From NCBI RefSeq assembly GCF_029846175.1, contig NZ_JARWAC010000023.1, forward strand, positions 62,001 through 126,000: DNA of 64,000 nucleotides. Reading direction: 5' to 3'. Below the pieces are notes generated by a model. It did no database searches, was not told the origin of the DNA, and saw only the letters and a program-made list of their open reading frames with translations. The stretch's first letter is position 1. Every line of letters starts with the position of its first letter. Shown here piece after piece: positions 51,001-59,279 of the stretch. Origin of the DNA: Sphaerisporangium sp. TRM90804. Its GTDB lineage: Bacteria; Actinomycetota; Actinomycetes; Streptosporangiales; Streptosporangiaceae. Made by a program: the position numbers and the translations under genes.

Positions 51001-54000
51001 CCCGACCCCCACCACACCCCCCGGCAACGGCGGTCCTGCACTAGGCGGCTACGTAGAGGTCGGCTCCACACGTCACGAGTACGCCACCCAGTCCACCGGT
51101 GACGGCCCAGGCATCTACGAACCCCTGCTCATCAACGCCACCCGCCAGGTCACCCGAGAGGCCGTAACCACCGGCTTCCGCTACACCGACCAGCGCACCA
51201 CGTACGACGGGTACGGCCTCCCCACCAAGGTCAACGACTACGGCGAAACCGGCAAGGCCGACGACAACACCTGCACCACCACCACATACGCCAGAAACAC
51301 CACAAAGTGGCTCCTCAACTACCCCGCCACAGTCGAACGCCGAGCCGGCGACGCCTGCACTACCGGCATCCTGCTAGCGAGGGCGATCACGCTGTATGAC
51401 GGCGCTACCGTTCCATCGAATGCGCCGACTACCGGCAATCCGACTACCACACGAAGCTATGCAAGTGAGGCTGATGCAAGCGCGGCGCACTCGACATACG
51501 ACCTTTACGGTCGGGCTGTCTCGGTCACGGACACTCGCGGTAAGGTCTCCACCACAGCTTATAGTCCAGCAATTGGATATCCCGCCAATGGCGTAGTGTC
51601 GACAAACCCGCTTGGGCACACCACCACGACTTGGACCTCGGCGGCGCATGGAAAAAGTGTAGCTGTGCGTAACGCAAACAGGGGTGATGTCGCAATCGAT
51701 TACGACTCACTCGGTCGGACGGTGAAACTGTGGAATCCGGAGAAACCCAAGAGCGGGGAGACGCCGGCGGCCACCGTCGCCTACCACATCACCTTCAATG
51801 GAGGACTCGGCCAACCGTCTGGGCCTGCCCGCACTACAACGAGTACCCTGCAGTCGGGTTCAGGCAGTACAGCTCAGTGGGTAAGCCAGCATACGTATGT
51901 TGACGGCTTCGGGCGGACCCGTGAGCAGCAGTCCACTTCGCCGGTGGGTGGGCGGATTGTGAATGTCACCTCGTACGAAGCCCGAGGCTTCGCGCAAGTA
52001 AGCTCCCGGCCCTTCTTCAACACCGCCAACGCAGGAAGTGGTCTAGTCAATCCGACCCCGGCCGGGCTACCACAGTGGACTAAATCTCTGTATGACGGCG
52101 CTGGGCGCAAAATAGCCGAGATTGAAAACGCTGGCAACGACGAGCTGCGGCGAACCACCACCAAATTTTTCGGCGACCGATATGAGGTCGTTCCGTCTGT
52201 CGGTGGAAAGACTGTGAGCCACATTGACACCAAAGACCGTGTCACGAAGGTTGAGGAGTGGGTCAACGAGGACACACATTATGACACGACATACGCTTTT
52301 GACCCCGGTGGTCAGCTGATCCAAATGCGTGACGCCAATGGCAATCGGCGAAGTTACACTTATGATCTGCAGGGTCACCGGTTGACGACGCACGACCCAG
52401 ACTCTGGGCAAAGTCAAGACCACTACGACTCCGCAGGCTTACTTGCGTGGACGATGGATGCGAAGGGCCAGAAAGTCTCGTATTCCTACGACGACCTAGG
52501 GCGAAAGACCGCTCAATGGGCCGGAGAGCCCAACACGGGAACAAAGCTCACCGAGTACGTTTACGACACCCGTGCGATAGGCAAGGTGACCTCCTCGATT
52601 CGCTACCTGGATGGCAATGCCTATGTGGACGAGGTGATCGGGTACGACACCATGGGGCGCCCAACCGGCTCTACTTTGAAGATCCCTGCCTCTGAGGGGG
52701 CTCTCGCCGGTGCATATACTTTCACAACGACATACGACTCCGCTGGCATGACTTCCGAGGTTGGGATGCCAGCTGTCGGAGGGTTGCCTGCTGAGCAGAT
52801 TCGTTCAACCTTCACAGAGCTAGGACTGGCCAAATCCCTGACATCAGATTTCGGTGGGGAGTTCACTTACGTTAAGGACACTACGTACACGTCGATCGGA
52901 CGGATGGCCGGGCGGTCGTACGGATCTAAGGGGCAGGTCCAGCGCGACTTCACATGGGACGATGCAACTGGATGGCTGGTCAAGTTGACCACTACGGCCC
53001 ACGCCGACTCCACTTCGCGCCTTGTGCAAGATGACAGATATAGTTACGACGCCGTCGGCCAAATAACACGTATATTAGACGCGCAGTCCACTATCGCCGG
53101 AAGTTCGTCCGGCCAGTCGGAATGCTTTAGCTATGACAAACTGCGGCGGCTCTCTGCCGCCTGGACGACGACCGGAACTTCCTGTTCATCGGAGGCAGAT
53201 GGTCTGGGTGTAGATCCTTACAAGCAACAGTATTCCTACGACGCGGTAGGGAACATCACAGCTCTGACGGAGAATGATGAGACCTCCACCTATCACTATC
53301 CGTCACCCGGCCCCTCTGCTGTACGTCCAAACGCGGTCAGTTCGATAACTCGCCCAGATGGAAATGTCGACGGGTACGCCTATGACGCCTCTGGGCAGCA
53401 GACGGAGCGCACTACCGCTGGCAAGACGGCAACGGTCCATTGGAACGAGCTTAGTCAAGTTTCCAAGGTCACAGTGGCTGGCAAGGACACCTCGATGGTG
53501 TATGACGCCGATGGTGAACGGCTTATTCGTCGGGACCCTGAAGGGAAATCTACCCTCTATCTCGGCTCAATGGAGATCGAGTCCTCAGAGGGAGTGCTTA
53601 CAGCCAAGCGTTACTACACCACCGCTGATGGCGCTGTCGTCGCCATGCGTATCGGCCGGTCCACTGGCGTTAAATGGTTGTTCTCGGGCTTGCACGGCAG
53701 TATGCAGATGAGTATAGACGACGTCACAGGCGAGGTAGGTCGTGAACGTTACCTGCCGTTTGGTGCGCGTCGTGGTGTCCACGATCTTCCTTTCACCGAG
53801 CGTGGATTCCTCGGAAAAGTCCAAGACGACAACACCGGACTGACCTATCTCTCCGCCCGATACTATGATGCTGCCATCGGCAAATTTATCTCGACTGATC
53901 CCTTGCTCGATACTCGTCGCCCGCAGTGGGCGAACCCATATGCGTATGCTGGCAACAACCCCGTCGGTTTTTCCGATCCCACCGGGTTGTCGCACTGTAG

Positions 54001-55216
54001 TAATAAAGACGCTGACTACAATGCCTGTTTGCAGGATGAAAGCCGTAGAAAATGTACGAAGCTTTACGGCAAGAGTACTTGTCAGCAAATGTGGCGCGCC
54101 GCCGGTGAAGTGAGGCTGATCAAAGACTTCATCCGTGACTGTGCTCCTCCCTCTGCAGGCAAGATAAACGTGTGCGGCACCATGCGTCAGCTTCTTGGCC
54201 TGACGAATGATCAGGTCGACGAGATTCTGGAAAGTAAGGTGAAGCGGACGGCCTTGTATAAGGCCGTAGAGATCTTCGCCGGAGATGCGATGGCCTGCCA
54301 TGACGGGAATGCCGCGTCCTGTCTTTCGATGTTGCAAGACGGAATAGGAGGTCCGGGTTCTCGGGCACTGAAGTACCTGGGTTCGGTGTTCAAGAGCTCG
54401 GCGAAAACTCTTGGGTGGATTGGTTGCAGTAGCTTCATCCCTGGCACCGGTGTCCTAATGGGCGACGGAACACGAAAAGCCATCGAACTAGTTCAGGTTG
54501 GCGAAAAAGTTGTCGCCACCAATCCAGATACGGGCGACACATCGGCGAAGTTCGTGGTTGGGCTGGTAACTAGCGGCGGATACAAGGATCTTGTCCGGAT
54601 CACGGTTGACATCGACGGTCCCACAGGAAGCCGCTTGGGAGAGGTGGTCGCTACGAGTGAACACCCCTTCTGGGTCGATGGTGCCAGCCGTTGGTTCAAT
54701 GCGTCGGACTTACGAGTGGGCATGCGGCTTCAGACATCGGGCGGGGACACCCTGCAGATCGTTGGTATCTCGGTAGACCGGCAGGTTGCGCAACAGGTGT
54801 ACAACCTGACGATCGAGGACTACCACACGTACCATGTCTCTGTCGGATCTGAGGTCGTTCTCGTTCACAACAGTGGGTGCTTGAATGCCGCGGAGCAAGC
54901 TACGCTGAGTCGACTCCAAAAGATATTTCCGGAGGAAAACCTTGTTGGAGTCAACCTGCCTGATGGTGACTTCATCGGCAAGAGCGGCAAGTTTGATGCG
55001 ATGGGCGCCCCTCAGGCGTCCGCACACTGGTCACGACAGAAAGGCAATTTTCTTGCACAGATTAGGCGCCATGCCTTAAAGTCGGACTACGCCGTGGTTG
55101 ACCTGACTGGATTTACCAAAGGGCAGATACGAGAAGTTATGAAGTACATATCAACTCTGCCTCGTAAAGTGCAGAATCGTCTGATCGTCCTCGATGACGC
55201 TAAGATTATCAATTGA
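48038..55216 (+). CDS. RHS/YD-repeat polymorphic toxin with chitin-binding-type module, HINT domain and C-terminal toxin
   Basis: A 2392-residue secreted toxin. Residues ~8-28 are a signal/anchor segment (AQIWLFVFLSIALLVSSIGV). The N-terminal shell has the SpvB-like GGFSYSYPIPVPPPVAGEAP. Residues 923-972, bounded by two Cys, are a CBM5/12-type module (GSRVTWRDHHWEGKNLN) with a Pro/Thr linker to about 1000. YD repeats follow to the RHS core motif GLTYLSARYYDAAIGKFIST (about 1933) and NPYAYAGNNPVGFSDPTGL. A HINT peptide-release domain runs from Cys2130 (GCSSFIPGTGVLMGDG) to His2277-Asn2278. The last ~112 residues are the toxin. Base composition falls from about residue 1111 (51370) onward. Start chosen on GGAGGA five bases before the GTG. 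Confidence 0.9.
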   Translation: MRFQRAQIWLFVFLSIALLVSSIGVVTDLVSPSSPDASQEQSVEGQPIKKVADVRGVEDAPPAMERSGEPVWPKAGSAEVTLGESLTKVPDVPLAVGKVPGTGSPGKVRVETLGADTAKRLGGVATGVRVTRANGVTGTGRVRVSVDYAGFANAHPGGYAARLGLVQMPACVLAARPDSACAKAAERARMIPVRNDLAGRRLVADVEAAPGASQTDGNVYVVASAAAADNPDSSTGNFAATDLKAAGSWQVGLSGGGFSYSYPIPVPPPVAGEAPSLALSYSSSAIDGLTNYTNNQASVAGMGWEVSSGFIERRFRNCSDDVAETNKNTDQRNWKHLCWESPDENDGDAATTDYTTSHLVLSLDGKSSPIVKDKTSGGWKTVEDFGWRIELLTSSQTSQSFWVVTTTDGTVYRFGYRRDSMWQTAHVGDDPGEPCRAQYSTSGTPGLCNAPWRWNMDQEIDPNGNVVDYTFAREENWYCKVVGALCQPGPLGDGRAFRVPYDRGGYLSQVAYGRNTRVTGSAHTARVTFNAVDRGTPPASGVPWDNDTPTDLNCPSGPSDVITACDIPGPAFYITKRLNTVVTSVHNPSTNGWDEVYRLEAGYKWVYTNIVPPLSPTGPVLWLDTLRPVGLAGDGPDIPLPPVDFEAALLDNRADYNSSQGKARLQFPRVISVYNGLGGRTDVSYGQANPCPYPSGYPITGWDANVRDCYLATLGTYYDSSGIPRTTRAVYMKWLVTKAVDKDLVGGSPDVPTWYQYLGTPAWARAFNYMRATTNNGVLCTPPVTGYCKTLTEDWDEFRGYQTVRTIKGEGTSPDDYSVSTTAFYRGMYDDPRANGTTKQTTITDFDGNTYPDRRVLVGRTLQEQTWRATTLTAQGAVTSAAGGQDGQSAQALAIPSGAKVAGAIGVLAGTVAKKLTRQALRCTYPTWSRTQLYGRGSRVTWRDHHWEGKNLNMGIGAEPGVDSSWADLGICADPTPTPTPTGSQPPDPTPTTPPGNGGPALGGYVEVGSTRHEYATQSTGDGPGIYEPLLINATRQVTREAVTTGFRYTDQRTTYDGYGLPTKVNDYGETGKADDNTCTTTTYARNTTKWLLNYPATVERRAGDACTTGILLARAITLYDGATVPSNAPTTGNPTTTRSYASEADASAAHSTYDLYGRAVSVTDTRGKVSTTAYSPAIGYPANGVVSTNPLGHTTTTWTSAAHGKSVAVRNANRGDVAIDYDSLGRTVKLWNPEKPKSGETPAATVAYHITFNGGLGQPSGPARTTTSTLQSGSGSTAQWVSQHTYVDGFGRTREQQSTSPVGGRIVNVTSYEARGFAQVSSRPFFNTANAGSGLVNPTPAGLPQWTKSLYDGAGRKIAEIENAGNDELRRTTTKFFGDRYEVVPSVGGKTVSHIDTKDRVTKVEEWVNEDTHYDTTYAFDPGGQLIQMRDANGNRRSYTYDLQGHRLTTHDPDSGQSQDHYDSAGLLAWTMDAKGQKVSYSYDDLGRKTAQWAGEPNTGTKLTEYVYDTRAIGKVTSSIRYLDGNAYVDEVIGYDTMGRPTGSTLKIPASEGALAGAYTFTTTYDSAGMTSEVGMPAVGGLPAEQIRSTFTELGLAKSLTSDFGGEFTYVKDTTYTSIGRMAGRSYGSKGQVQRDFTWDDATGWLVKLTTTAHADSTSRLVQDDRYSYDAVGQITRILDAQSTIAGSSSGQSECFSYDKLRRLSAAWTTTGTSCSSEADGLGVDPYKQQYSYDAVGNITALTENDETSTYHYPSPGPSAVRPNAVSSITRPDGNVDGYAYDASGQQTERTTAGKTATVHWNELSQVSKVTVAGKDTSMVYDADGERLIRRDPEGKSTLYLGSMEIESSEGVLTAKRYYTTADGAVVAMRIGRSTGVKWLFSGLHGSMQMSIDDVTGEVGRERYLPFGARRGVHDLPFTERGFLGKVQDDNTGLTYLSARYYDAAIGKFISTDPLLDTRRPQWANPYAYAGNNPVGFSDPTGLSHCSNKDADYNACLQDESRRKCTKLYGKSTCQQMWRAAGEVRLIKDFIRDCAPPSAGKINVCGTMRQLLGLTNDQVDEILESKVKRTALYKAVEIFAGDAMACHDGNAASCLSMLQDGIGGPGSRALKYLGSVFKSSAKTLGWIGCSSFIPGTGVLMGDGTRKAIELVQVGEKVVATNPDTGDTSAKFVVGLVTSGGYKDLVRITVDIDGPTGSRLGEVVATSEHPFWVDGASRWFNASDLRVGMRLQTSGGDTLQIVGISVDRQVAQQVYNLTIEDYHTYHVSVGSEVVLVHNSGCLNAAEQATLSRLQKIFPEENLVGVNLPDGDFIGKSGKFDAMGAPQASAHWSRQKGNFLAQIRRHALKSDYAVVDLTGFTKGQIREVMKYISTLPRKVQNRLIVLDDAKIIN

Positions 55217-55225
55217 AGGGACCAT

Positions 55226-55543
55226 ATGTCTTCGTTGATAGCCTGGGATGATGGGGAAGTATTTCTAAGGAGTACAACTTTCGAGGAGCTCCTTGCCCCC
55301 ATAGCAAAGTCGAGCGCCACGCCGTTGGATCGTGAGTCGCTTAGTGAGGCCCTAGCCATTGGAGGTCTGTGGCCGGAGAACCAGTTGGATGACTCGCAGC
55401 GTCCTAGAGTGCTTCACGCGATAATGAAGAGAATTGACAGTTTGACCGAGGCAGCTCACCATACCGGTCAGTCACATATGGTGGATGAGATGGGCCGTCT
55501 CCGTACAGAGATGACGCGTCGCTATCCTTATCTGGAGACTTGA
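55226..55543 (+). CDS. Candidate immunity protein for the RHS toxin
   Basis: A 105-residue, acidic, mostly helical protein (MSSLIAWDDGEVFLRSTTFE at the start) with no recognised family. Its ATG lies nine bases after the toxin stop, with GAAGGG as ribosome site, and it has the same lower GC as the toxin end. Position, size and charge are those of a cognate immunity protein, which would bind and block the C-terminal toxin. The claim rests on context. Confidence 0.65.
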   Translation: MSSLIAWDDGEVFLRSTTFEELLAPIAKSSATPLDRESLSEALAIGGLWPENQLDDSQRPRVLHAIMKRIDSLTEAAHHTGQSHMVDEMGRLRTEMTRRYPYLET

Positions 55544-55923
55544 TTTCACATCACCTGACCGGTGCGTGTCGTGCTCGACCACGTGACCAGCCGCTGGGCG
55601 TATGGGTGCTGCTCTTCGCGAGGAGGGGCTAAGATTTTCTCAACTGCGCGAGCGCATAGAGGCATCCGCGAGAAGATGCAAAGATACGCAGGGCTGAGGA
55701 ATGCCAGGAAGTCATGTGTCTGACCAGACGAGCCCGATCCATGAGGGTGTACGAAATCGGCATGGGCTGGGAAGACGCGACCGAGTTGCTCTGATGTGAT
55801 GACCCTCGAGGTCGATGCGGCGTTCGCGCGCGGGGAGCCCTTGGTCGGGGTGGCCGTCATGGCGGAGGTTGACGCGCCGCTAGCAGGGGGACGAATGAAC
55901 GGCTTCTATGGTTTGCTGGACGG
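55544..55923. other. Intergenic, no intact gene
   Basis: 380 bases between the candidate immunity gene and a pseudogene. Base composition returns to high GC at about 55790. A 104-codon minus-strand frame (55546-55860) has no family features and no ribosome site of note. Confidence 0.35.
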
Positions 55924-56325
55924 TCATCTGAAGGCGGCGGCATTCTGCTTCGTCCATTCGGTGAATGGGCGCGGAGGCCGGCCGAGGATTTGGTGGGCGT
56001 CGGGGGTTGGGTGCTGTTCGGTTGGCGTGGGGGAACCGAGGATGGGGAGCGCGGCGTCTGTTACTGACTCGGGCATGAAGTGCAGCATTTGTTCGCGGGC
56101 CTCGGCGGGGGATTGCTCGATGAAGCGGATGGGGGTGCCGAGGGCGTCTTCTATCGCCTGGCGCGGGCTCGGGGGGAGATGGGGAGGGGGGCCGGTGAGG
56201 GTCTAGGTCTGGCCGGTGCGGGCTTGTTCGCGCAGGGCCAGGGTGGCGATGTCCGCGGGGTCGATGCTGGTAAGGGCGCCGTCGGGGAAGTGACGGCGAC
56301 CGTGCGGGTTGATCTGCGGGCAAGG
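55924..56325 (-). pseudogene. C-terminal remnant of an NAD(P)H-binding (NmrA/azoreductase-like) protein
   Basis: The minus strand reads DIATLALREQARTGQT, an in-frame TAG (56205-56203), TLTGP, then SPRQAIEDALGTPIRFIEQS, a middle part ending ALPILGSPTPTEQHPTP, and QILGRPPRPFTEWTKQNAAA with FR and a stop at 55924. The blocks match the end of NAD(P)H-binding, NmrA-like proteins, where a Tyr codon is expected at the TAG. Another in-frame stop at 56328-56326 marks the left limit; the N-terminal Rossmann half is gone. A decayed gene next to a mobile-type toxin locus. Confidence 0.65.
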
Positions 56326-56340
56326 CTATAGAGGGAGAAG

Positions 56341-56916
56341 ATGACCCCGGAAGTTGATGTTGACGTGCTTGTCGAGAAAGCCAAGGACGGCACGTTGAAG
56401 GATGGGGAGATAAGGCGCGTGGCGGAGGTGTTGAGCACGACTCCTCCGCCAGACGAGGTCTATCGACTGCTTTACGTCATCGCGCGTTCTCGGGCGCAGT
56501 CTTATGAAAGATTGGTCCCCGGGTTCTTGTGGCACCGCGAGGATCCCACTGTCGCCCGATTGGCGTTGCAGACTCTCTGCGCGTTCTGGGGCAAAGGCGA
56601 GCAGTACCTCCATGAACTGCGCTTGTTCGTGAAGGGGGTGGACTGGGACTCCGATGATGATGTCAAGGGGGTCGCTGTATCGGCTGCGGGGGAGTTGCTG
56701 AGGAAGATCACCGACTGTGAACTGCTCAATAGTCTTATCGATGAGGCGACCTCGTTCGATGACGATGTCAACCGTCGAGTGGCGATCGAGGCGTTGGCGA
56801 GGGCGCTGGGTGACTCATACGAGGCCATGGCATCCTTCGAGCCCTTCACCAAGAGCCAGTGGGAGGATCGCGTTGTGAAGCGGGCGGAGGCGCGTAGGGC
56901 CAAGGAGTGCGGCTGA
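56341..56916 (+). CDS. HEAT-repeat-like protein, possible orphan immunity protein
   Basis: A 191-residue alpha-helical protein. Helical pairs such as DPTVARLALQTLCAFWG, DVKGVAVSAAGELLRKI and DVNRRVAIEALARALGDSYE suggest HEAT-like repeats. Similar small HEAT proteins are frequent immunity or accessory genes downstream of RHS toxins. GAGGGAGAAG precedes the ATG. GC content (about 57%) is lower than the surrounding housekeeping genes. Function is inferred from position only. Confidence 0.6.
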   Translation: MTPEVDVDVLVEKAKDGTLKDGEIRRVAEVLSTTPPPDEVYRLLYVIARSRAQSYERLVPGFLWHREDPTVARLALQTLCAFWGKGEQYLHELRLFVKGVDWDSDDDVKGVAVSAAGELLRKITDCELLNSLIDEATSFDDDVNRRVAIEALARALGDSYEAMASFEPFTKSQWEDRVVKRAEARRAKECG

Positions 56917-57101
56917 TGGCGATGAGCCCCAGAGACTGGTGCGATCTTCGGTGAACGGGTGCGGAGGACGGCCGAGGCGGCATTGAAGCACTCAAGGTCA
57001 TTTCTGTGGTTCAGTCAGTCTCATGCGGGCTGCTCCTAAATGCTTTGCTCGCCGCTGGTGTGCCCTGGGATGCTCGGCCGGAACGGAGAGGAAACGTCAC
57101 A

Positions 57102-58631
57102 GTGGCCGTCACCGCATCCAGCAGGTCGTCCGATTCCGGGCCGGAAGTTCGTACGGTGGCCGGGGTGCTGCGCGGGGGGTGGGAGGCGGGGCTGGCGGTC
57201 TTTCGTGGCATTCCGTTCGCCGAGCCGCCGGTGGGCGCGCTTCGGTTCGCCGCGCCGCAGCCCGTGCGCGGGTGGGACGGTGTGCGGCCGGCGGTCGCGT
57301 TCGGGCCGCCGCCTCCGCAGTCCGGGGTGCTCGGGGGGTCCCAAGACGCCACCGGGGTCGACTGGTTGACGGTCAACGTCTGGACGCCGGAACCGGGTGC
57401 GGCGGCAGGGTTGCCGGTGATGGTGTGGATCCCCGGCGGCGGTTACGCCGTGGGCGACTCCAGCCGCCCGGAGTACGACGCGGGGCACCTGGCCGGGAGC
57501 GGAACCGTGGTCGTGACCCTCAACTACCGTCTCGGCATCGAGGGGTTCGCGCAGATCGGCGGAGCCCCGGCCAACCGAGGGCTGCTCGACCAGGTCGCGG
57601 CCCTGCGGTGGGTGCGGGACAACATCGCCGGGTTCGGCGGCGACCCGGACCGGGTCACCGTCTTCGGCCAGTCGGCGGGCGGCGGATCGGTCGCCGCGCT
57701 GCTCGCCATGCCGCGCGCCGCCGGGCTCTTCCGCCGGGCGGTCGCGCAGAGCGTGCCGGGGACGTTCTTCTCACCCGAGCTGGCCGCCGACATCACCGCC
57801 GCCTGCGCCGCCGAGCTGGGAGCGCAGCCCACGGTGGCAGGCCTGTCGGCGGTGGCCCCGGGCCGGCTGCCCGCCGCGGGCGACGCGCTCTTCGCCAAGA
57901 TGGCGCAGGGGTGGGAACGCTGGGGGCAGATCACCCACCGGCCGATCCCGTTCGCGCCGGTCGTCGACGGCGACGTCCTGCCGGCGACCCCTTGGCGGGC
58001 GCTGGCCGACGGCGCCGCCCGGGACGTCCCGCTTCTCGTCGGGCACACTCGTGACGAGCACCGGTTGTTCAGCCTGATCGACGGCGTGCTGGGCCAGGTC
58101 ACGCACGAGCAGACCGAGACCGCCCTGCGCACGCTCGCCCCCGGCCCCGACGGCGCACGCCGGTACCGTGAGACGTTCCCGGCCGCGGCCGACGAGGAGC
58201 TGTACGAGCTGGTCAACGGGGACTGGCTGTTCCGCATGCCGAGCCTGCACCTCGCCGACGCGCAGATCGCCGGCGGCGGGCAGGCCCACCTGTACGAACT
58301 GACCTGGCCCGCCCCGGGGCTGGGCGGCGCCCTCGGCGCCTGCCACGGCCTTGACGTGCCGCTCGTCTTCGGCAACCTGAGCAGCGGACAGACCGCGGCG
58401 CTGATCGGCGACCCGCCCTCCCCGGGGGCCCGGGAGCTGTCCGCGCGGATCCGCGGCGCGTGGACGGCGTTCGCCGCGCACGGCGACCCGGGCTGGCCCC
58501 CGTACGACGCCGGCCACCGCCTCGCGCAGCTCTTCGACACGCCGTCGACGGTCACCGCCTACCCGGAAGAGGCCTCGCGGTCGCTGTGGCGGGACCACAC
58601 CTTCCCGGCGCTCCCGCTGCTCGCGCGGTAG
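57102..58631 (+). CDS. Type B carboxylesterase
   Basis: A 509-residue alpha/beta hydrolase. Catalytic residues: Ser191 in FGQSAGGGS, Glu319 in HTRDEHRLF and His415 in GACHGLDVPL. The N-terminal part has FRGIPFAEPPVGALRFAAPQ and the oxyanion-hole motif PGGGYAVGD. It hydrolyses carboxylic esters or carbamates; natural substrate unknown. No signal peptide is evident from GTG 57102 (GGAGAGG upstream); an in-frame start at 57006 (VQSVSCGLLLNALLAAGVPW) would add a weakly hydrophobic segment. Confidence 0.87.
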   Translation: MAVTASSRSSDSGPEVRTVAGVLRGGWEAGLAVFRGIPFAEPPVGALRFAAPQPVRGWDGVRPAVAFGPPPPQSGVLGGSQDATGVDWLTVNVWTPEPGAAAGLPVMVWIPGGGYAVGDSSRPEYDAGHLAGSGTVVVTLNYRLGIEGFAQIGGAPANRGLLDQVAALRWVRDNIAGFGGDPDRVTVFGQSAGGGSVAALLAMPRAAGLFRRAVAQSVPGTFFSPELAADITAACAAELGAQPTVAGLSAVAPGRLPAAGDALFAKMAQGWERWGQITHRPIPFAPVVDGDVLPATPWRALADGAARDVPLLVGHTRDEHRLFSLIDGVLGQVTHEQTETALRTLAPGPDGARRYRETFPAAADEELYELVNGDWLFRMPSLHLADAQIAGGGQAHLYELTWPAPGLGGALGACHGLDVPLVFGNLSSGQTAALIGDPPSPGARELSARIRGAWTAFAAHGDPGWPPYDAGHRLAQLFDTPSTVTAYPEEASRSLWRDHTFPALPLLAR

Positions 58632-58674
58632 ACGGTTACTCAGGCCGGAAGGGCTTTGCCCAGGGTGGGGACGT

Positions 58675-59178
58675 TCAGGCGGTGAGTGTGGCCAGGTAGG
58701 CCTCGTGCAGGCGAGCGCGTACGGTCTTGCCGTCGGGGGGCGGGGCGGCGGGGATGCCGAGGTGTTCCTCGCGGAGTTCGGCCATGAAGCGGTCCCAGAG
58801 TTCCTGGCCGCCTTCTTCCAGGAGTCGCGCCCGGATGGCAAGGTCCTCGGTGACCGGCAGCCAGCGACGGCCCCACGTGCCGAGGGCGGCCATCACGGGC
58901 ACGAGTTGAATGGACGCCTCGGTCAGGCTGTAGATGGTCTTCTGCTTGTGGCCGGGGTCGGAGCGCTTCGTGAGCATGCGGAGGTCGACCAGGTGTCTCA
59001 GGCGGCTGGCCAGGATGTTGGACGCGATGCCCTCTCGGGAGCCGTTCTGCAGCTCACGGAAGTGCCGTAGCCCGCCGAAGATCATGTCGCGGAGGATCAA
59101 CAGGCTCCACTTGTCGCCGAAGACCTCAAGGGACAGGTTGATCGGACATCCGGAGCGATGCGCGTCGGTCATCGGCAT
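58675..59178 (-). CDS. HxlR family transcriptional regulator
   Basis: A 167-residue winged-helix regulator. HxlR hallmarks: CPINLSLEVFGDKWSLLILR, GGLRHFRELQNGSREGIASN, LASRLRHLVDLRMLTKRSDP and YSLTEASIQLVPVM. The ATG at 59178 follows GGAGGAAGAGG. It is divergent from a DHFR-like gene, and the gap holds two copies of a TTGCG-type dyad, its probable binding sites. Confidence 0.9.
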   Translation of the reverse strand: MPMTDAHRSGCPINLSLEVFGDKWSLLILRDMIFGGLRHFRELQNGSREGIASNILASRLRHLVDLRMLTKRSDPGHKQKTIYSLTEASIQLVPVMAALGTWGRRWLPVTEDLAIRARLLEEGGQELWDRFMAELREEHLGIPAAPPPDGKTVRARLHEAYLATLTA

Positions 59179-59198
59179 CCTCTTCCTCCGCGGACTGG

Positions 59199-59252
59199 TT
59201 GCGTATCGCAAGCAGTCTAGCCTAGGTTGGGAAACCGCTTGCGAAATGCAAG
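59199..59252. promoter_or_regulatory. Two HxlR operator-like dyads
   Basis: TTGCG-TAT-CGCAA (59199-59211) and CTTGC-GAAAT-GCAAG (59238-59252), each followed by CAGTC, centres about 40 bases apart. They fill the 101-base divergent promoter region of the HxlR and DHFR-like genes. Confidence 0.65.
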
Positions 59253-59279
59253 CAGTCGTCCGGATGTGAGGAGCCCGCC

